Source: Ferribacterium limneticum
GTDB lineage: Bacteria; Pseudomonadota; Gammaproteobacteria; Burkholderiales; Rhodocyclaceae
Reading direction: 5' to 3'
DNA length: 64,000 nt
Assembly: GCF_020510625.1 (NCBI RefSeq)
Contig: NZ_CP075191.1
Span: forward strand, 2,270,001 to 2,334,000
Shown here: positions 10,301 through 18,655 of the stretch, in pieces
Layout of the letters: every line of letters starts with the position of its first letter
Numbering within the stretch: the stretch's first letter is position 1
Notes under the pieces: generated by a model
Database searches by the model: none
Told to the model about the DNA's origin: nothing
The model's input: only the letters and a program-made list of their open reading frames with translations
Made by a program: the position numbers and the translations under genes

Positions 10301-10944
10301 GCAAGATGAAGGTCGACAATACTGGTCATATCCGAGGTGGGCAGCCCGCATTTGATAATGGTAGTGGGTTCTGGCTTGGCTATGATGTTAACGCTTACAA
10401 GCTCTCACTTGGCAACGCCGCCTCTGACAAGATGACGTTCGATGAGAACGGCATGGTGATCAACGGTAACCTGTCCATTGTTTCCAACGCCAGCACACCT
10501 GCCATTCTCAATGGCAGTTTCGATGCAGGACTGTTGAATTGGACCACGCAGGTTGCAGGTGCTCAAGGTTCATGGAGTGCTGCCAACGTCGATACAAGGT
10601 CGTGCATAAAATTCACAACGCCGTCCACCTACGGAACATCGTTTGACACCTACCTGTACTCTGACAAGTTCGTCGTTGCCCCGGGTCAGGTTTTCTCATC
10701 GACAGTCACCTTCAGTGTGGATGCGCTACCTCTAAACGCAGGGATGACGATCACATTGGAGTGCAGTACCAATCCTGCGTTCAGCGGTCAGTATGTCGGG
10801 ACCGGTGACATCAGCGTGTTCATCAGCCAGCAGGATATATCCGTAGTTGGTGAATGGATCACTGTCGCATTGGACGGTTTGATCCCGCCTGGTAGCTGCT
10901 TTGCATCCCTTGTAATCTACTTCTGGGGGCAGCAGGGGTCATGA
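7306..10944 (+). CDS. Phage host specificity protein J (central tail tip protein)
   Basis: A 1212-residue protein of the lambda gpJ family, which forms the central tail fibre and recognises the host receptor. The first part (ASVQYARILDLVSEGEVEGLVNG) and the block near residues 280-400 (WCFYDLLTNPRYGLGE) are hallmarks of the family. Residues about 640-860 look like fibronectin type III repeats. The segment near 1030-1060 (GNAASDKMTFDENGMVING) is the usual attachment region, and the last 150 residues look like a beta-sandwich with a carbohydrate-binding appearance. The start is a GTG overlapping the preceding stop. The end overlaps the next gene by ATGA. The receptor is unknown. Confidence 0.93.
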   Translation: MHNYVRGAGGGGGDSGASTPRAATIAADTLASVQYARILDLVSEGEVEGLVNGFQSILIDDTPLQNADSSYNFNGFTVETRSGAVVQTHVPGFPATEAVIASSIGEVTAGTPLTRMLIGAYYDAARIMVTVPRLSTQNPTSGDVTGGSVGVQISVNGAVVITDTITGKASSPYSKDYRIELPGDGPWTIQVAKTTPDSDDYNLRDLQWASLTALIDSKFSYPNSALVGITIDASQFSAIPTRAYDMKGLRIRVPKNYDPITRVYATTGPGTSGGIWNGEMKVAWSDNPAWCFYDLLTNPRYGLGEFVPESQVDKANLYAIGKYCDELVPDGYGGQEPRFSCNMYLQTREEAFKVLSDMTGLFAGMLFWASGGLSCTQDAPADAAYQFTNANVIDGLFTYNGSSRSVRHTTALVSYNDPLDQYRRKVEYVEDPEGIERYGIRQAELVAIGCASRGQAHRMGKRILLTERYLTDVVTFKVGLEHLRCYPGAVIKVMDNDKAGARLGGRVKAATLNKITLDKSVTLLGTEAYTLSVIKPDGTIEERGVFLTPGETTELDLTSALSEVPNTQSVWVLASTAVSPQLFKVVSMKELEGITYEITALQYNPSKFAAIDQGTQFEPLANTVTPARPAEKLAAPTGLTHTIVHYIDQNGYYRPRVTIHWDAIGSPYVATYTVSYRYGGGTWRSMPDVAVTEVELEDATPGDYEISVAGVSILGRPGHVSSDTFVVPSIDPTSVYSATTVSLVEAWEGPDLTVGWVALPRVRGYYVRFKVGATIVRQFETPDLQFTYRFAQMAADQSDAPSRTLTVEVEGISPSGAHGATASIVVTNSQMAEAPAPSVDEGVQAFAVTVGKPAKADYAGTIFWASQTSGFTPDDSNKIYEGPATSFLHMGTGSWFFKAAYYDLFGKTGLNISAESGGSSFNAGGLPSVSTLPASPADVGGQQVVYHLVEKKLYRWDGVSAWTNKIDGGDMIPESILAEHIASIDLKAISASVGELETGKMKVDNTGHIRGGQPAFDNGSGFWLGYDVNAYKLSLGNAASDKMTFDENGMVINGNLSIVSNASTPAILNGSFDAGLLNWTTQVAGAQGSWSAANVDTRSCIKFTTPSTYGTSFDTYLYSDKFVVAPGQVFSSTVTFSVDALPLNAGMTITLECSTNPAFSGQYVGTGDISVFISQQDISVVGEWITVALDGLIPPGSCFASLVIYFWGQQGS

Positions 10945-11540
10945 GCTTGATGATTGATTCGACACTTGTCAGGCTTGAGCAAGCTGGGAATGAGAGCACG
11001 TTCAAGGCTGACGTCCTGAGCGCAGGTACTGTGCTTTCTTCCGCACCGATAATCGACGATTCCGATGAGTCGTTCGGATTCGACCTGGCTGTTGCCGGCA
11101 AGGGGCCGACCGGGAGAATCCCGCAATTGCTTCCTGTTGGCAGGTGCTTCAAGGTGAAACCTAGACCTAAGCACAATTATGTTGTGCCATATACGGAATG
11201 GGTGAGGATGGTACAGGTTGTCCGACAGGGGCAGTGCATCGTGCTCAGAGTGAGTGCCATGGTGACTGCTGTTGACGCGTCACCTGGATACTGTCGTTTC
11301 GTGGATAAAACAGACCCTTCAGACTGGTTGTACTTGCCAAGTTACGACGGCTTGACTCAAGGAACACTTAGCCCTGCCTACTCGAATATAGGGTCAAGCT
11401 ATTACCCAAGTGGCAATCGCTCATTGGATTTCACACATGTGTGGAAAGTCCCTCAGGGTGTTGATGGCCCAAGGGTGATTGCGTTTGAACTTGCAGTCGG
11501 CAGCCTCACGTTAACAGAACTACTCATCATGGGTGCATGA
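10941..11540 (+). CDS. Unrecognised phage protein downstream of J (199 aa)
   Basis: I do not recognise this 199-residue protein. It starts in an ATGA overlap with J and so is probably made together with it. It has no signal peptide or membrane segment and is rich in beta-forming residues, with many Val, Ser and Tyr, in the style of tail-fibre or tail-tip accessory domains. The second half (WKVPQGVDGPRVIAFELAV) could be a beta-sandwich. By position it may bind the tip of J, act as a receptor-binding or decoration protein, or block superinfection, but this is inference from place alone. Confidence 0.7.
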   Translation: MSLMIDSTLVRLEQAGNESTFKADVLSAGTVLSSAPIIDDSDESFGFDLAVAGKGPTGRIPQLLPVGRCFKVKPRPKHNYVVPYTEWVRMVQVVRQGQCIVLRVSAMVTAVDASPGYCRFVDKTDPSDWLYLPSYDGLTQGTLSPAYSNIGSSYYPSGNRSLDFTHVWKVPQGVDGPRVIAFELAVGSLTLTELLIMGA

Positions 11541-11541
11541 G

Positions 11542-12027
11542 ATGGGATTGATACTAGACAGGGCTGCAGTTGATGTTCCGTATTCAGTTAAAGCAGCTGT
11601 GGCTGACTTTGACGAGCTGCGGGTTGGTGGTCAGCGAGTCACCAAGATTTACGCTGAAAGCTATGCAGGTGTCACGTCTGGACAAGTGCTCACCAACACA
11701 GTCAATCTATTGAATGGTAGGCAGACTATTGTTGAGGTACATGTGCTGCTTCCGCATAGAACTGATTACACGTGGCAGGCATCGAGATGTCAGGCTCAGC
11801 TGAAAGTAAACGGTGTTGTGCATGGAACTATAGGTGTCTCACGAGACATAAGAAACGAGTATCAAACAGCAACCTTCATCATGCAGTTTGTGGCACCTGC
11901 TGACGGTGCTTACGTGCTGGACGTTGTTCTATCCATGTCGAGCGTTGTTGTTGCCAATGGATCAAGCACGTACACAAATAGATCGTCTGCTTTACCTGTC
12001 AATGTGACAGTAACAATTTGGCCGTGA
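11542..12027 (+). CDS. Unrecognised phage tail-region protein (161 aa)
   Basis: An unrecognised 161-residue protein in the tail operon. I chose the ATG at 11542, one base after the previous stop; an in-frame GTG at 11533 would add three residues and overlap the previous gene. The sequence alternates polar and hydrophobic residues and ends in VNVTVTIWP, suggesting an all-beta fold. There is a run (FIMQFVAPADGAYVLDVVLSM) like the beta-sandwich domains found in tail fibres. No catalytic motif is apparent. Codon use and base composition match the neighbours, with slightly lower G+C than the upstream tail genes. Confidence 0.65.
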   Translation: MGLILDRAAVDVPYSVKAAVADFDELRVGGQRVTKIYAESYAGVTSGQVLTNTVNLLNGRQTIVEVHVLLPHRTDYTWQASRCQAQLKVNGVVHGTIGVSRDIRNEYQTATFIMQFVAPADGAYVLDVVLSMSSVVVANGSSTYTNRSSALPVNVTVTIWP

Positions 12028-12028
12028 T

Positions 12029-12469
12029 ATGAACCTCTCAATAGATAAAGTAGAACTATCTAAACTCGATAGAACCCCATCTACAAACCTGTTCGCTGTG
12101 TATCGACGCATCAAAGTTCAGGGTGATGAAGTGTCGTCAGTTGTTATCACACCTGACTGGCTCTTCAATATCGACTCTCTGCACAGGGCCGTGCTGCAGT
12201 ACAAGTTGCAGCCATTGAAGAAAACCCTCATTCAGGTTCGATCGATACATGGGGCTGGCTTTTCAGTTAAGAAGGATGGTGTGGCCATCATCTCTCAGTC
12301 AACGGGTATCAGTGCTGAGGGGCCGTTCAGGTTCAGCCAGGTGATCACTGGCGCTGAAACAGTTGAGGTTGGCATATTCATCGAGAGCACTTTCGACTGG
12401 GAAACCTACGTTGCATTTCCTGAGAGTCAAAAGAACGAGATACATGTGACAGCTAGAATCGTCGCTTAG
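12029..12469 (+). CDS. Unrecognised last gene of the phage tail operon (146 aa)
   Basis: An unrecognised 146-residue protein that starts one base after the preceding stop and ends the phage late operon; the recombinase gene converges on it 48 bases further. Like the two genes before it, it appears to be mainly beta structure, without a signal peptide, membrane segment or obvious active site. The block FSVKKDGVAIISQSTG and the ending IHVTARIVA have the look of a small jelly-roll or tail decoration protein. No lysis genes follow, so in this phage they must lie elsewhere, to the left of the window or in another operon. Confidence 0.65.
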   Translation: MNLSIDKVELSKLDRTPSTNLFAVYRRIKVQGDEVSSVVITPDWLFNIDSLHRAVLQYKLQPLKKTLIQVRSIHGAGFSVKKDGVAIISQSTGISAEGPFRFSQVITGAETVEVGIFIESTFDWETYVAFPESQKNEIHVTARIVA

Positions 12470-12517
12470 TCACTGACCCGGACAAATGAAGCTGAGCAGG
12501 TGTCTTGTAGCACCTCC

Positions 12518-14131
12518 CTACTTAACCAATTCCAGCCCTCGAACCAGTTGCCCAGTCTTACGGTCAATCCGTAGCCACCGGGATACTCCGGTTCTGGAGG
12601 TGAGTAGGATATCTACACAGTTCTCTGGGATACGCCCACCCTTGAAAAAGAACTGGACCTTGCTAAAGGTATTGGCGATTAGCTGCCGACACTTCAGGCG
12701 AGCGTCGTAGTCCAGTGCCATCACCCCTTCCCTCAACGCAGCCCACTCAAGTGAAGTAGCCTCAGCGGGTTCGCCTGCAGTCACCTTGGCATCCAGCTGG
12801 TGAATCCTGTCCCTGAGTCCAACCAAGGAGTCCTCAAGCTCCTTTGCTTTTCGCAGCAACGCCTGCGGCAGTTCGTCCAGTTCAAGGGCTGCGTCGAGGA
12901 TTTTTGTGATCTTGTGCTCAGTTTCAGCAAGAGTCTGGGCAGTTAAAGCTCGTTCGGCTTGCAGCGTCGCATCCCTACCACCGCCACTCAGTAGGGCGTC
13001 TAGGTTGAGCTGATCAGAGCAATAGTCGAGCACAGCTTTCTCTATCGCTGTCGCGCCGGCACTAGCCTGCTGGTTCTTCAGGCGAGCCATGCTGGCTGTC
13101 AGAGAGCACGTCGTGCAGCGCACCCAGCGATAGACCGAAGGACCGCTTTCGAACTGGCGTGTGCTGTTGCAGGAGACAATTTTGCCCCCACAGTTCCCGC
13201 AGAACGCCAATGACATCCCAGTGAACAGGCTAGGATAGTCACTCTTGCCGCCAGCCCTACGCGGGGCCTGCTTACGCTCTGCAATCGCGGCCAGCAGTCG
13301 TGCGTACTCCTCAGCAGTGAGCAATGGAGGGTAGTACCCTTCCAGCACGAACGACTCTCCGCACGTGGAAATAGGCCTTTGCCCGATGAACAAGCGAGGC
13401 TGCTTCGTGATCAGTGCCAGCGCGTTTGAGGCGCGTTGTGATCCAGTCATAGGGATGCCCTGCTCCTCGAAGAGCTGCAGGATACGAACCGGACCATTGC
13501 CCTCTATGTACAACTGGATCGCGGTCTTGACTGCGGAAGCCATGACAGGCTCAAGCTCAAACGCCTGCCCGTTCCAACGCACCCAAGAGGGGTCCTTTCC
13601 GCCTGGCACCTTGCCACGGAACGTACCGGCCTCCCACCCCTGGCAACGTCGAAGGACAGCAGCAGCTACGCGCTTGCTTTTAGTCTCACTCTCCTCGTGT
13701 GCTCGGATCATCACAAGCAGCGAGTAGAGGAGGTCCATCGGGTTAGCTTTGAGGCGTTCCCGGTTGTACTGCTTGCCATCCACGGAGGTGACCACCGTGA
13801 TATCAGCGTTGATGATCTGGTACAGCTGAGCCTGCGCTTGGATCGGCTCAGCCCGGGACAAGCGATCAAGGCCCTCGACGATCAACACCGAACCTGTAGG
13901 GATTCGCCCAGCTGTAACTGCTTCGAGGAAGAGGCCAAGGGCACCAGAGCGAACGTGCTTCTGGTGGTAGGCTGAGAGACCCTCATCCTTCATGGTGAGG
14001 GTCTGATCGAGTACCATGCCCTGTGACTCAGCCCACTTCAGTGCATACTCAGCCTGGCGCTCAATGCTCGTACCAGTGGCCTGCTTGGCTGCTGAGAAGC
14101 GGAGATAGCTATAAACTTTTCTGTTTTCCAT
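12518..14131 (-). CDS. Large serine recombinase (prophage integrase)
   Basis: A 537-residue serine integrase that would catalyse integration and excision of the prophage. The N-terminal resolvase domain has the catalytic Ser13 (LRFS) and the EGLDRLSR motif at 86-93. A recombinase domain follows at about 160-285, then a zinc ribbon with Cys311, Cys314, Cys339 and Cys342, and a C-terminal coiled-coil region (about 380-450). The gene lies at the prophage end with its start codon at 14131, only a few dozen bases from resumed host coding sequence, as expected for an integrase next to its attachment site. A purine-rich AGAGG on the minus strand, 14 bases before the ATG, is a rather distant ribosome site. 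The domain order is complete, so the enzyme is probably active. Confidence 0.93.
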   Translation of the reverse strand: MENRKVYSYLRFSAAKQATGTSIERQAEYALKWAESQGMVLDQTLTMKDEGLSAYHQKHVRSGALGLFLEAVTAGRIPTGSVLIVEGLDRLSRAEPIQAQAQLYQIINADITVVTSVDGKQYNRERLKANPMDLLYSLLVMIRAHEESETKSKRVAAAVLRRCQGWEAGTFRGKVPGGKDPSWVRWNGQAFELEPVMASAVKTAIQLYIEGNGPVRILQLFEEQGIPMTGSQRASNALALITKQPRLFIGQRPISTCGESFVLEGYYPPLLTAEEYARLLAAIAERKQAPRRAGGKSDYPSLFTGMSLAFCGNCGGKIVSCNSTRQFESGPSVYRWVRCTTCSLTASMARLKNQQASAGATAIEKAVLDYCSDQLNLDALLSGGGRDATLQAERALTAQTLAETEHKITKILDAALELDELPQALLRKAKELEDSLVGLRDRIHQLDAKVTAGEPAEATSLEWAALREGVMALDYDARLKCRQLIANTFSKVQFFFKGGRIPENCVDILLTSRTGVSRWLRIDRKTGQLVRGLELVK

Positions 14132-15257
14132 GAAGTTATATTACACCTCTTTCATCTTCCTGAAGAACGAATTCAAGCGACTCGGCATTACCTTCCGCGC
14201 TTCCGTGCTGTGCACCGTCAAGCTGTCGCGCACCCTGTTCCCGGAGCACAAGCGGCACAATCTCGACAGCCTGATCGAGCGCCACGACCTGCGTGCCGAG
14301 GCCCGCCACCGGGCGCTGGCCGATGCCCAGTTGATCCACCAGTTCTGGCAAAAGATCCACCTCAAGCGCAGCCTTGAAACCATCGATGCCGCGCTCAAGG
14401 CACAGAACGCCCACCCCAGCCTGCCGCCGCATATCGACGCCAGCATTCTTGATGACTTGCCGGAATCGCCCGGTGTTTACCTGTTCTACGGCGACAACGA
14501 CCTGCCGCTCTATATCGGCAAGGCCAAGGACATCCGCCAGCGGGTGCTGTCGCATTTCTCGGGCGACCACAGTTCAGCCAAGGAGATGGCGCTGGCCCAA
14601 CAGGTCAGGCGCATCGACTGGATCGAAACAGCCGGCGAGATCGGCGCCCTGCTCAAGGAGTCGCGGCTGGTCAAGACCCTGCTGCCGACGGCCAACCGCC
14701 AACTGCGCAAGAACGACGACGTCTGCACCTGGACGCTGGTCGATGAAGGCGAAGGCTGGCTGCGCCCCCAACTGGCACTGGCCGCCGACCTGGATTTCGA
14801 CATTCACACGTCCTGCTACGGGCTGTTCAAGAGCACCAAGGAAGCCAACGAGGTGCTGCGGACGCTGGCCGAATCGCACAATCTGTGTGATGTCCTGACA
14901 GGTCTGGACAAGGCCAAGCCGGGCAAACCCTGCTTCGGCCACCAGATCAAGCGCTGCAAGGGTGCCTGCATCGGCAAGGAGCCGCTGGCCAAGCACACCA
15001 TGCGGCTGATGACCGCACTGACTAGCCTGAAGCTGGTGTCCTGGCCCTTCACCGGACCGGCGCTGATCCGCGAAGGCGAAGAAGCCCATCTGGTCGAGGG
15101 CTGGCGCTACCTCGGCACGGTGAAAAGCGACGAAGAAATCCACGCCCTGCTCGACGGCTCGCGCCCGCCCTTCGACCGCGACGCCTACAAGCTGCTCGCG
15201 AAATACGTCAGCAAGATGATTCCGTTACCATTGAAACGCTCCAACAACCTAGAATAA
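14130..15257 (+). CDS. 5'-truncated DnaQ-like exonuclease with GIY-YIG (Cho/UvrC-like) nuclease domain
   Basis: This frame encodes the 3' part of a protein that normally joins a DnaQ-type 3'-5' exonuclease to a GIY-YIG endonuclease domain. The exonuclease remainder runs from FLKNEFKRLG to a retained His/Asp site (RHRALADAQ), but the N-terminal part with the first Asp-x-Glu metal motif, roughly 100 residues, is missing. The GIY-YIG domain (GVYLFYG, LYIGKAKDIRQR) and its C-terminal extension are intact. The loss is explained by insertion of the prophage. The ATG at 14130 overlaps the recombinase start on the other strand and has no ribosome site, so this is probably a disrupted gene; excision would restore it. 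Confidence 0.8.
   Translation: MKLYYTSFIFLKNEFKRLGITFRASVLCTVKLSRTLFPEHKRHNLDSLIERHDLRAEARHRALADAQLIHQFWQKIHLKRSLETIDAALKAQNAHPSLPPHIDASILDDLPESPGVYLFYGDNDLPLYIGKAKDIRQRVLSHFSGDHSSAKEMALAQQVRRIDWIETAGEIGALLKESRLVKTLLPTANRQLRKNDDVCTWTLVDEGEGWLRPQLALAADLDFDIHTSCYGLFKSTKEANEVLRTLAESHNLCDVLTGLDKAKPGKPCFGHQIKRCKGACIGKEPLAKHTMRLMTALTSLKLVSWPFTGPALIREGEEAHLVEGWRYLGTVKSDEEIHALLDGSRPPFDRDAYKLLAKYVSKMIPLPLKRSNNLE
14133..14165. other. Putative prophage attachment site attR
   Basis: Phage sequence gives way to host coding sequence here. The host reading frame resumes as FLKNEFKRLG, the expected interior of a DnaQ-like exonuclease, whereas the codons before it have no counterpart in that family and run into the recombinase start. 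Serine integrases leave a short core at the crossover, so the core should lie within about these 33 bases; its exact position cannot be fixed without attL or an unoccupied host gene. Confidence 0.6.
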
Positions 15258-15261
15258 AGCC

Positions 15262-15717
15262 ATGAAACATGTGCTCCCCCTGCTCCTCGCAGCCCTCGCC
15301 CTGCCGGTTGCCGCCGAAGAAATCGATTGCGCCACCACCGCCTGGAAATTGATAGGCGCCAACCATCGGGTCTGCGTCTATGCCTACGATGACCCGAAGA
15401 TATCGGGCGTCACCTGCCACGTCAGCCAGGCGCGCACCGGCGGCGTCAAAGGCAGCTTCGGGCTGGCTGAAGACCCGTCGCAATTCTCGCTGGCCTGCCG
15501 CCAGATCGGCCCGATCAACCTGCCAGCCAAGCTGGCTGAAGACGAAGTGGTGTTCAGCGAAGACACCTCGCTGCTCTTCAAGGAAACCAAGATCCACCGT
15601 TTCTTCGACAAGAAACGCAACGTGCTGATCTATCTGGCGATCAGCCGCCGGATCATCGAAGGCGCCCCAGCCAACGCCATCTCGACCGTGCCGATCCAAC
15701 CCTGGGGCGGCCAGTGA
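15262..15717 (+). CDS. creA: CreA family periplasmic protein
   Basis: A 151-residue protein of the CreA family, whose members have an N-terminal signal peptide (LLLAALALPVAAEE here, cleavage near residue 19) and a conserved core. Typical blocks are visible: HRVCVYAYDDPKISGVTCHVS, GSFGLAEDPSQFSLACRQIG and RNVLIYLAISRRI near the end (each matches the usual CreA pattern). The biochemical function of CreA is not known; the name comes from the E. coli cre locus. It starts 4 bases after the truncated nuclease gene and its stop overlaps the GTG of the next gene, so the cupin gene is coupled to it. Confidence 0.88.
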   Translation: MKHVLPLLLAALALPVAAEEIDCATTAWKLIGANHRVCVYAYDDPKISGVTCHVSQARTGGVKGSFGLAEDPSQFSLACRQIGPINLPAKLAEDEVVFSEDTSLLFKETKIHRFFDKKRNVLIYLAISRRIIEGAPANAISTVPIQPWGGQ

Positions 15718-16076
15718 GCCTGAAAACATCGCTGGGTGATGTTGCCCCCTACATCACCAAGGATGGCTCGGAGATCCGCGAGCTGCTGCACCCCACCCAG
15801 CACGCGGTTCGCCAGCAAAGCCTGGCCGAAGCCGTCGTTCCGCCGGGCAGCACGACCCGGCTGCACCGGCACGGAATCACCGAAGAGATTTACCACGTGA
15901 CCAAGGGTCGCGGCCTGATGACCCTGGGCAGTGAGCGTTTTGCCATCGCAGTCGGCGACAGCATCGCGATCGCCCCGGGCACACCGCACTGCGTGGAAAA
16001 CACGGGGTCAGAAGCCTTGCACATCCTGTGCTGCTGCGCACCGGCCTATTCGCACGAAGATACCGAACTACTCTGA
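15714..16076 (+). CDS. Cupin domain protein
   Basis: A 120-residue single-domain cupin. Metal-binding type residues are seen in the two cupin motifs: PPGSTTRLHRHGITEEIYHV, giving His-x-His-like spacing with a Glu, and GDSIAIAPGTPHCVEN with a His. Such proteins bind a metal and may act as small isomerases, dioxygenases or sugar-binding proteins; the substrate cannot be told. The GTG start overlaps the creA stop by 4 bases. The C-terminus carries a CCC stretch (LCCCAPAYSH), which is unusual for cupins and may bind metal or form disulfides. Confidence 0.8.
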   Translation: MSLKTSLGDVAPYITKDGSEIRELLHPTQHAVRQQSLAEAVVPPGSTTRLHRHGITEEIYHVTKGRGLMTLGSERFAIAVGDSIAIAPGTPHCVENTGSEALHILCCCAPAYSHEDTELL

Positions 16077-16279
16077 TTTCTGAATCGGCCATCGGCCGGG
16101 CGATCAAGGCACAGCCGAGGCTAGCAGGCCGAAATCCTCGACAAATATGCCGTCACGATCCACCGATTTGCCGGCACGAACTTTGAGTTTCTCGCTGGAC
16201 AAACTGTCGACCGAAACGGCTAACCAGGATTTCTCCCTGACACCCGAACACGGAGCACGAGCACGAGCGGCAATTGCAC

Positions 16280-18610
16280 TCACAGCTCCCAACGTATCTC
16301 GCCACCGCCACCAATCTCGTTACCGTGCGAGCTAATCCGGCCGACGATTCCGGCGCGTACTGAGACTCCGGGGGCGATGTAGCCCTGCAAACCCAGTCCT
16401 ATCAGATGATTGATCGGTCCCTTGTTGGCGCCGATTTGCGTAAATGAGCCAAACAGGTGGCTGTTGGCGGTGATTTCGTGGGCGGCGTTCTGGTCGGCGC
16501 TCCAGTCGTAGCCGAAGCGGTAGAAGCCGGCCAGCGACAGCGGGTTTTTCGTTCCATGACTCAGCGGCATCAGGAATTCGCCACCGACAAAGCTCAGCAT
16601 CGAACGGGCGCTGGTCGCTGAAATCGAATAGTTGAAATCATTACCCCCCGATTCATTCGCCTGACCCATCCACAACTGTGAATAGGAAACACCGGCGAAT
16701 GGCGTCAGCGCCAGGCGCTCGGAGGCCAGGAAGGGGCGGGAAAGTTTCAGGGCACCGTACACCCCGTTCGACTGATACTTGCTTTTCGCTGCACCGCCGG
16801 TGAAGGCGCCGATATTCGGGTTGTTACGCGTGGCTGTCGAATCGCTGTAGATATAGCCGACGGCGCCGGACAGCTTGAAGCTGTTCGGCAGGTATTGGCC
16901 ACCGTAGAGGCCCAGGTAATAGTTGGTCGATGAAAAGTCCTGCGATACCTGTTCTGGTTCAGTCATCGTCGTGTAACCGACGCCGCCGAACACGCCGAAT
17001 CCGCCGGATGGATTCCGGGCAAGGTCGCTACCGATGACGATGTTGGAGAGCTGGTAGCCAAATCCGGCCAGATTGTCGTAGCTACTTACCGAGCCTTTCA
17101 TGGTGCTGGCATCGCCCCAGAAGTAGCGGCCCTGATCGATTTCATAGGCCGCCGACGTCGCATTCTGGCCGGAGAGCGGCGCATGGATGCGATCCATCAC
17201 CGTATTGGTGATGTGCCCCATCTGCTCCAGGTTGATCGTCATGTTCGACGAATAGCCTTCGGCGTGGACCTTGGACAGCCCGTTGGCCTGGGCCGGGGTC
17301 AGTGACTGAATGGCGCCCAGCAAACTTCCGCTGTTGGCAATCGCCGTCGCACCGCTCGTGGCATACGAGATCAACAGCGCGTTGCTTAGCTTGTTGCCTG
17401 AACTGGTCCCAGTGCTGGTCGGCGTAACGGGGATCGAGGTGGCGGTGAGATCCCACTGCGTTCCCGCCGGGTTGCTCAGCAGCCAGTTCATCTGCACCAG
17501 GCCCCCGCCATAGACACCGCTGGTCGCTGCCAGATTGCCGGCAGTGACGCCGGTCAGCACGGCGGTGTAGGTGTTGTTGGTCAGCGCAGAGCCCTGAGCG
17601 ATGCCAAAGCTCGTCTGACCTGAGGGCGCAGTAACATTCAATTTGCCGTAACTGGCTGGGCTGGCAATGATGGTGTTGTAGTTGGCTGGGAGTGGGCCGT
17701 AATACTTCAAGTCGCCCTGGGCGTTATTGAGGGTGCCGATTGTTCCGGTAACGCCGTTGATAATGCCGTAGCCGGTGCTGCCGGTATTGCCGCTGGTCAG
17801 GTTCCCCTGGTTGGTAATCGTGCCAATCGAGCCGCCTGCGTTATTGATTGCGGCATAGCAGGTTCCACCGGCATCGCAAACGCTGTGATCAATCGTTCCG
17901 GTGTTTAGAATCGTGCCAATTGAGTTGCCAGGCCCAAGCTCAATTGCGTTGGCAAAGGTGGAGGTCGGGGCACCGCTTATGCCGCCTTCAATGGTTCCCG
18001 AGTTGATCAAGGTATCAATTCTGGCAGTGAAGCCTGGCGTGAAATAAATCGCGCGATTTTGGGCCGAGATGGTGCCGGAGTTAATCAATGTTCCAATATG
18101 GCCGCTCTGCAAGATCGCCTGGGCGCCCGCGCCAAATGAACCGACCGTTGCAGAAATGATCCCTCTATTGGTTAGCGTGCCGATTTCATTGTTATTCAAT
18201 ACCGCGGCATATGAATTATTGGTGGAGCCATTCGTTATCGTGCCTTCGTTGGTTAGCGCCGAAACATTTCCATGGTTTACGAATGCGTTGTGGCCAAAGC
18301 CAGACGTAATGGTTCCCTGGTTCAGAAAGGTACCGCTCACCGTTCCCGCCGGATTGATCGATACGGCGTCCAGGGCAAAGAATGGCGATACCGTCGCTGA
18401 TTGGCCTATCGTCACCCCCGTTGTGGAATTGCCAATGCTCAGGTCTTCGCAATTGGAGGCAATCTGGATGGTGTCTCCGGTGGCGCTACAAGTTGCAAAT
18501 GCCGAGCCCGGCGCAAATATCGAGCACAGAACCCCTGGCAGTAGCAGATACGCGCTTCGCCCGGAGACAGCTCCTTTCCTGACGATTCTTGCCTTGCGTT
18601 TCGTGTTCAT
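16280..18610 (-). CDS. Autotransporter outer membrane beta-barrel protein
   Basis: A 776-residue type V secreted protein. The N-terminus has a basic start (MNTKRKARIVRKG) and a hydrophobic segment ending near AFA, an extended signal peptide. Residues about 40-330 form a passenger of irregular repeats of the form GTLxNxGTI, typical of a beta-helix. A linker with a Thr/Ser-rich run follows, and residues about 500-776 are a beta-barrel domain with alternating aromatic and polar residues. A strong AGGGGG ribosome site lies before the ATG. It is the last gene of the TetR-headed operon, 45 bases after the YcgJ-like gene. The final residue is Leu rather than the usual Phe or Trp. Confidence 0.85.
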   Translation of the reverse strand: MNTKRKARIVRKGAVSGRSAYLLLPGVLCSIFAPGSAFATCSATGDTIQIASNCEDLSIGNSTTGVTIGQSATVSPFFALDAVSINPAGTVSGTFLNQGTITSGFGHNAFVNHGNVSALTNEGTITNGSTNNSYAAVLNNNEIGTLTNRGIISATVGSFGAGAQAILQSGHIGTLINSGTISAQNRAIYFTPGFTARIDTLINSGTIEGGISGAPTSTFANAIELGPGNSIGTILNTGTIDHSVCDAGGTCYAAINNAGGSIGTITNQGNLTSGNTGSTGYGIINGVTGTIGTLNNAQGDLKYYGPLPANYNTIIASPASYGKLNVTAPSGQTSFGIAQGSALTNNTYTAVLTGVTAGNLAATSGVYGGGLVQMNWLLSNPAGTQWDLTATSIPVTPTSTGTSSGNKLSNALLISYATSGATAIANSGSLLGAIQSLTPAQANGLSKVHAEGYSSNMTINLEQMGHITNTVMDRIHAPLSGQNATSAAYEIDQGRYFWGDASTMKGSVSSYDNLAGFGYQLSNIVIGSDLARNPSGGFGVFGGVGYTTMTEPEQVSQDFSSTNYYLGLYGGQYLPNSFKLSGAVGYIYSDSTATRNNPNIGAFTGGAAKSKYQSNGVYGALKLSRPFLASERLALTPFAGVSYSQLWMGQANESGGNDFNYSISATSARSMLSFVGGEFLMPLSHGTKNPLSLAGFYRFGYDWSADQNAAHEITANSHLFGSFTQIGANKGPINHLIGLGLQGYIAPGVSVRAGIVGRISSHGNEIGGGGEIRWEL

Positions 18611-18655
18611 GAATACCCCCTGAAAATTGGCCCGCCTTTTGGGTTGCGTGAGCTT

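Noticed and set aside
14141..14570. Minus-strand frames opposite the truncated nuclease gene
   Set aside because: They are antisense shadows of the GIY-YIG gene, with Arg/Ala-rich composition and no family.
16104..16292. Short minus-strand reading frame of 62 codons between the cupin and autotransporter genes
   Set aside because: It has no ribosome site, overlaps the end of the autotransporter gene and shows no family; it may be a decayed remnant but cannot be supported.
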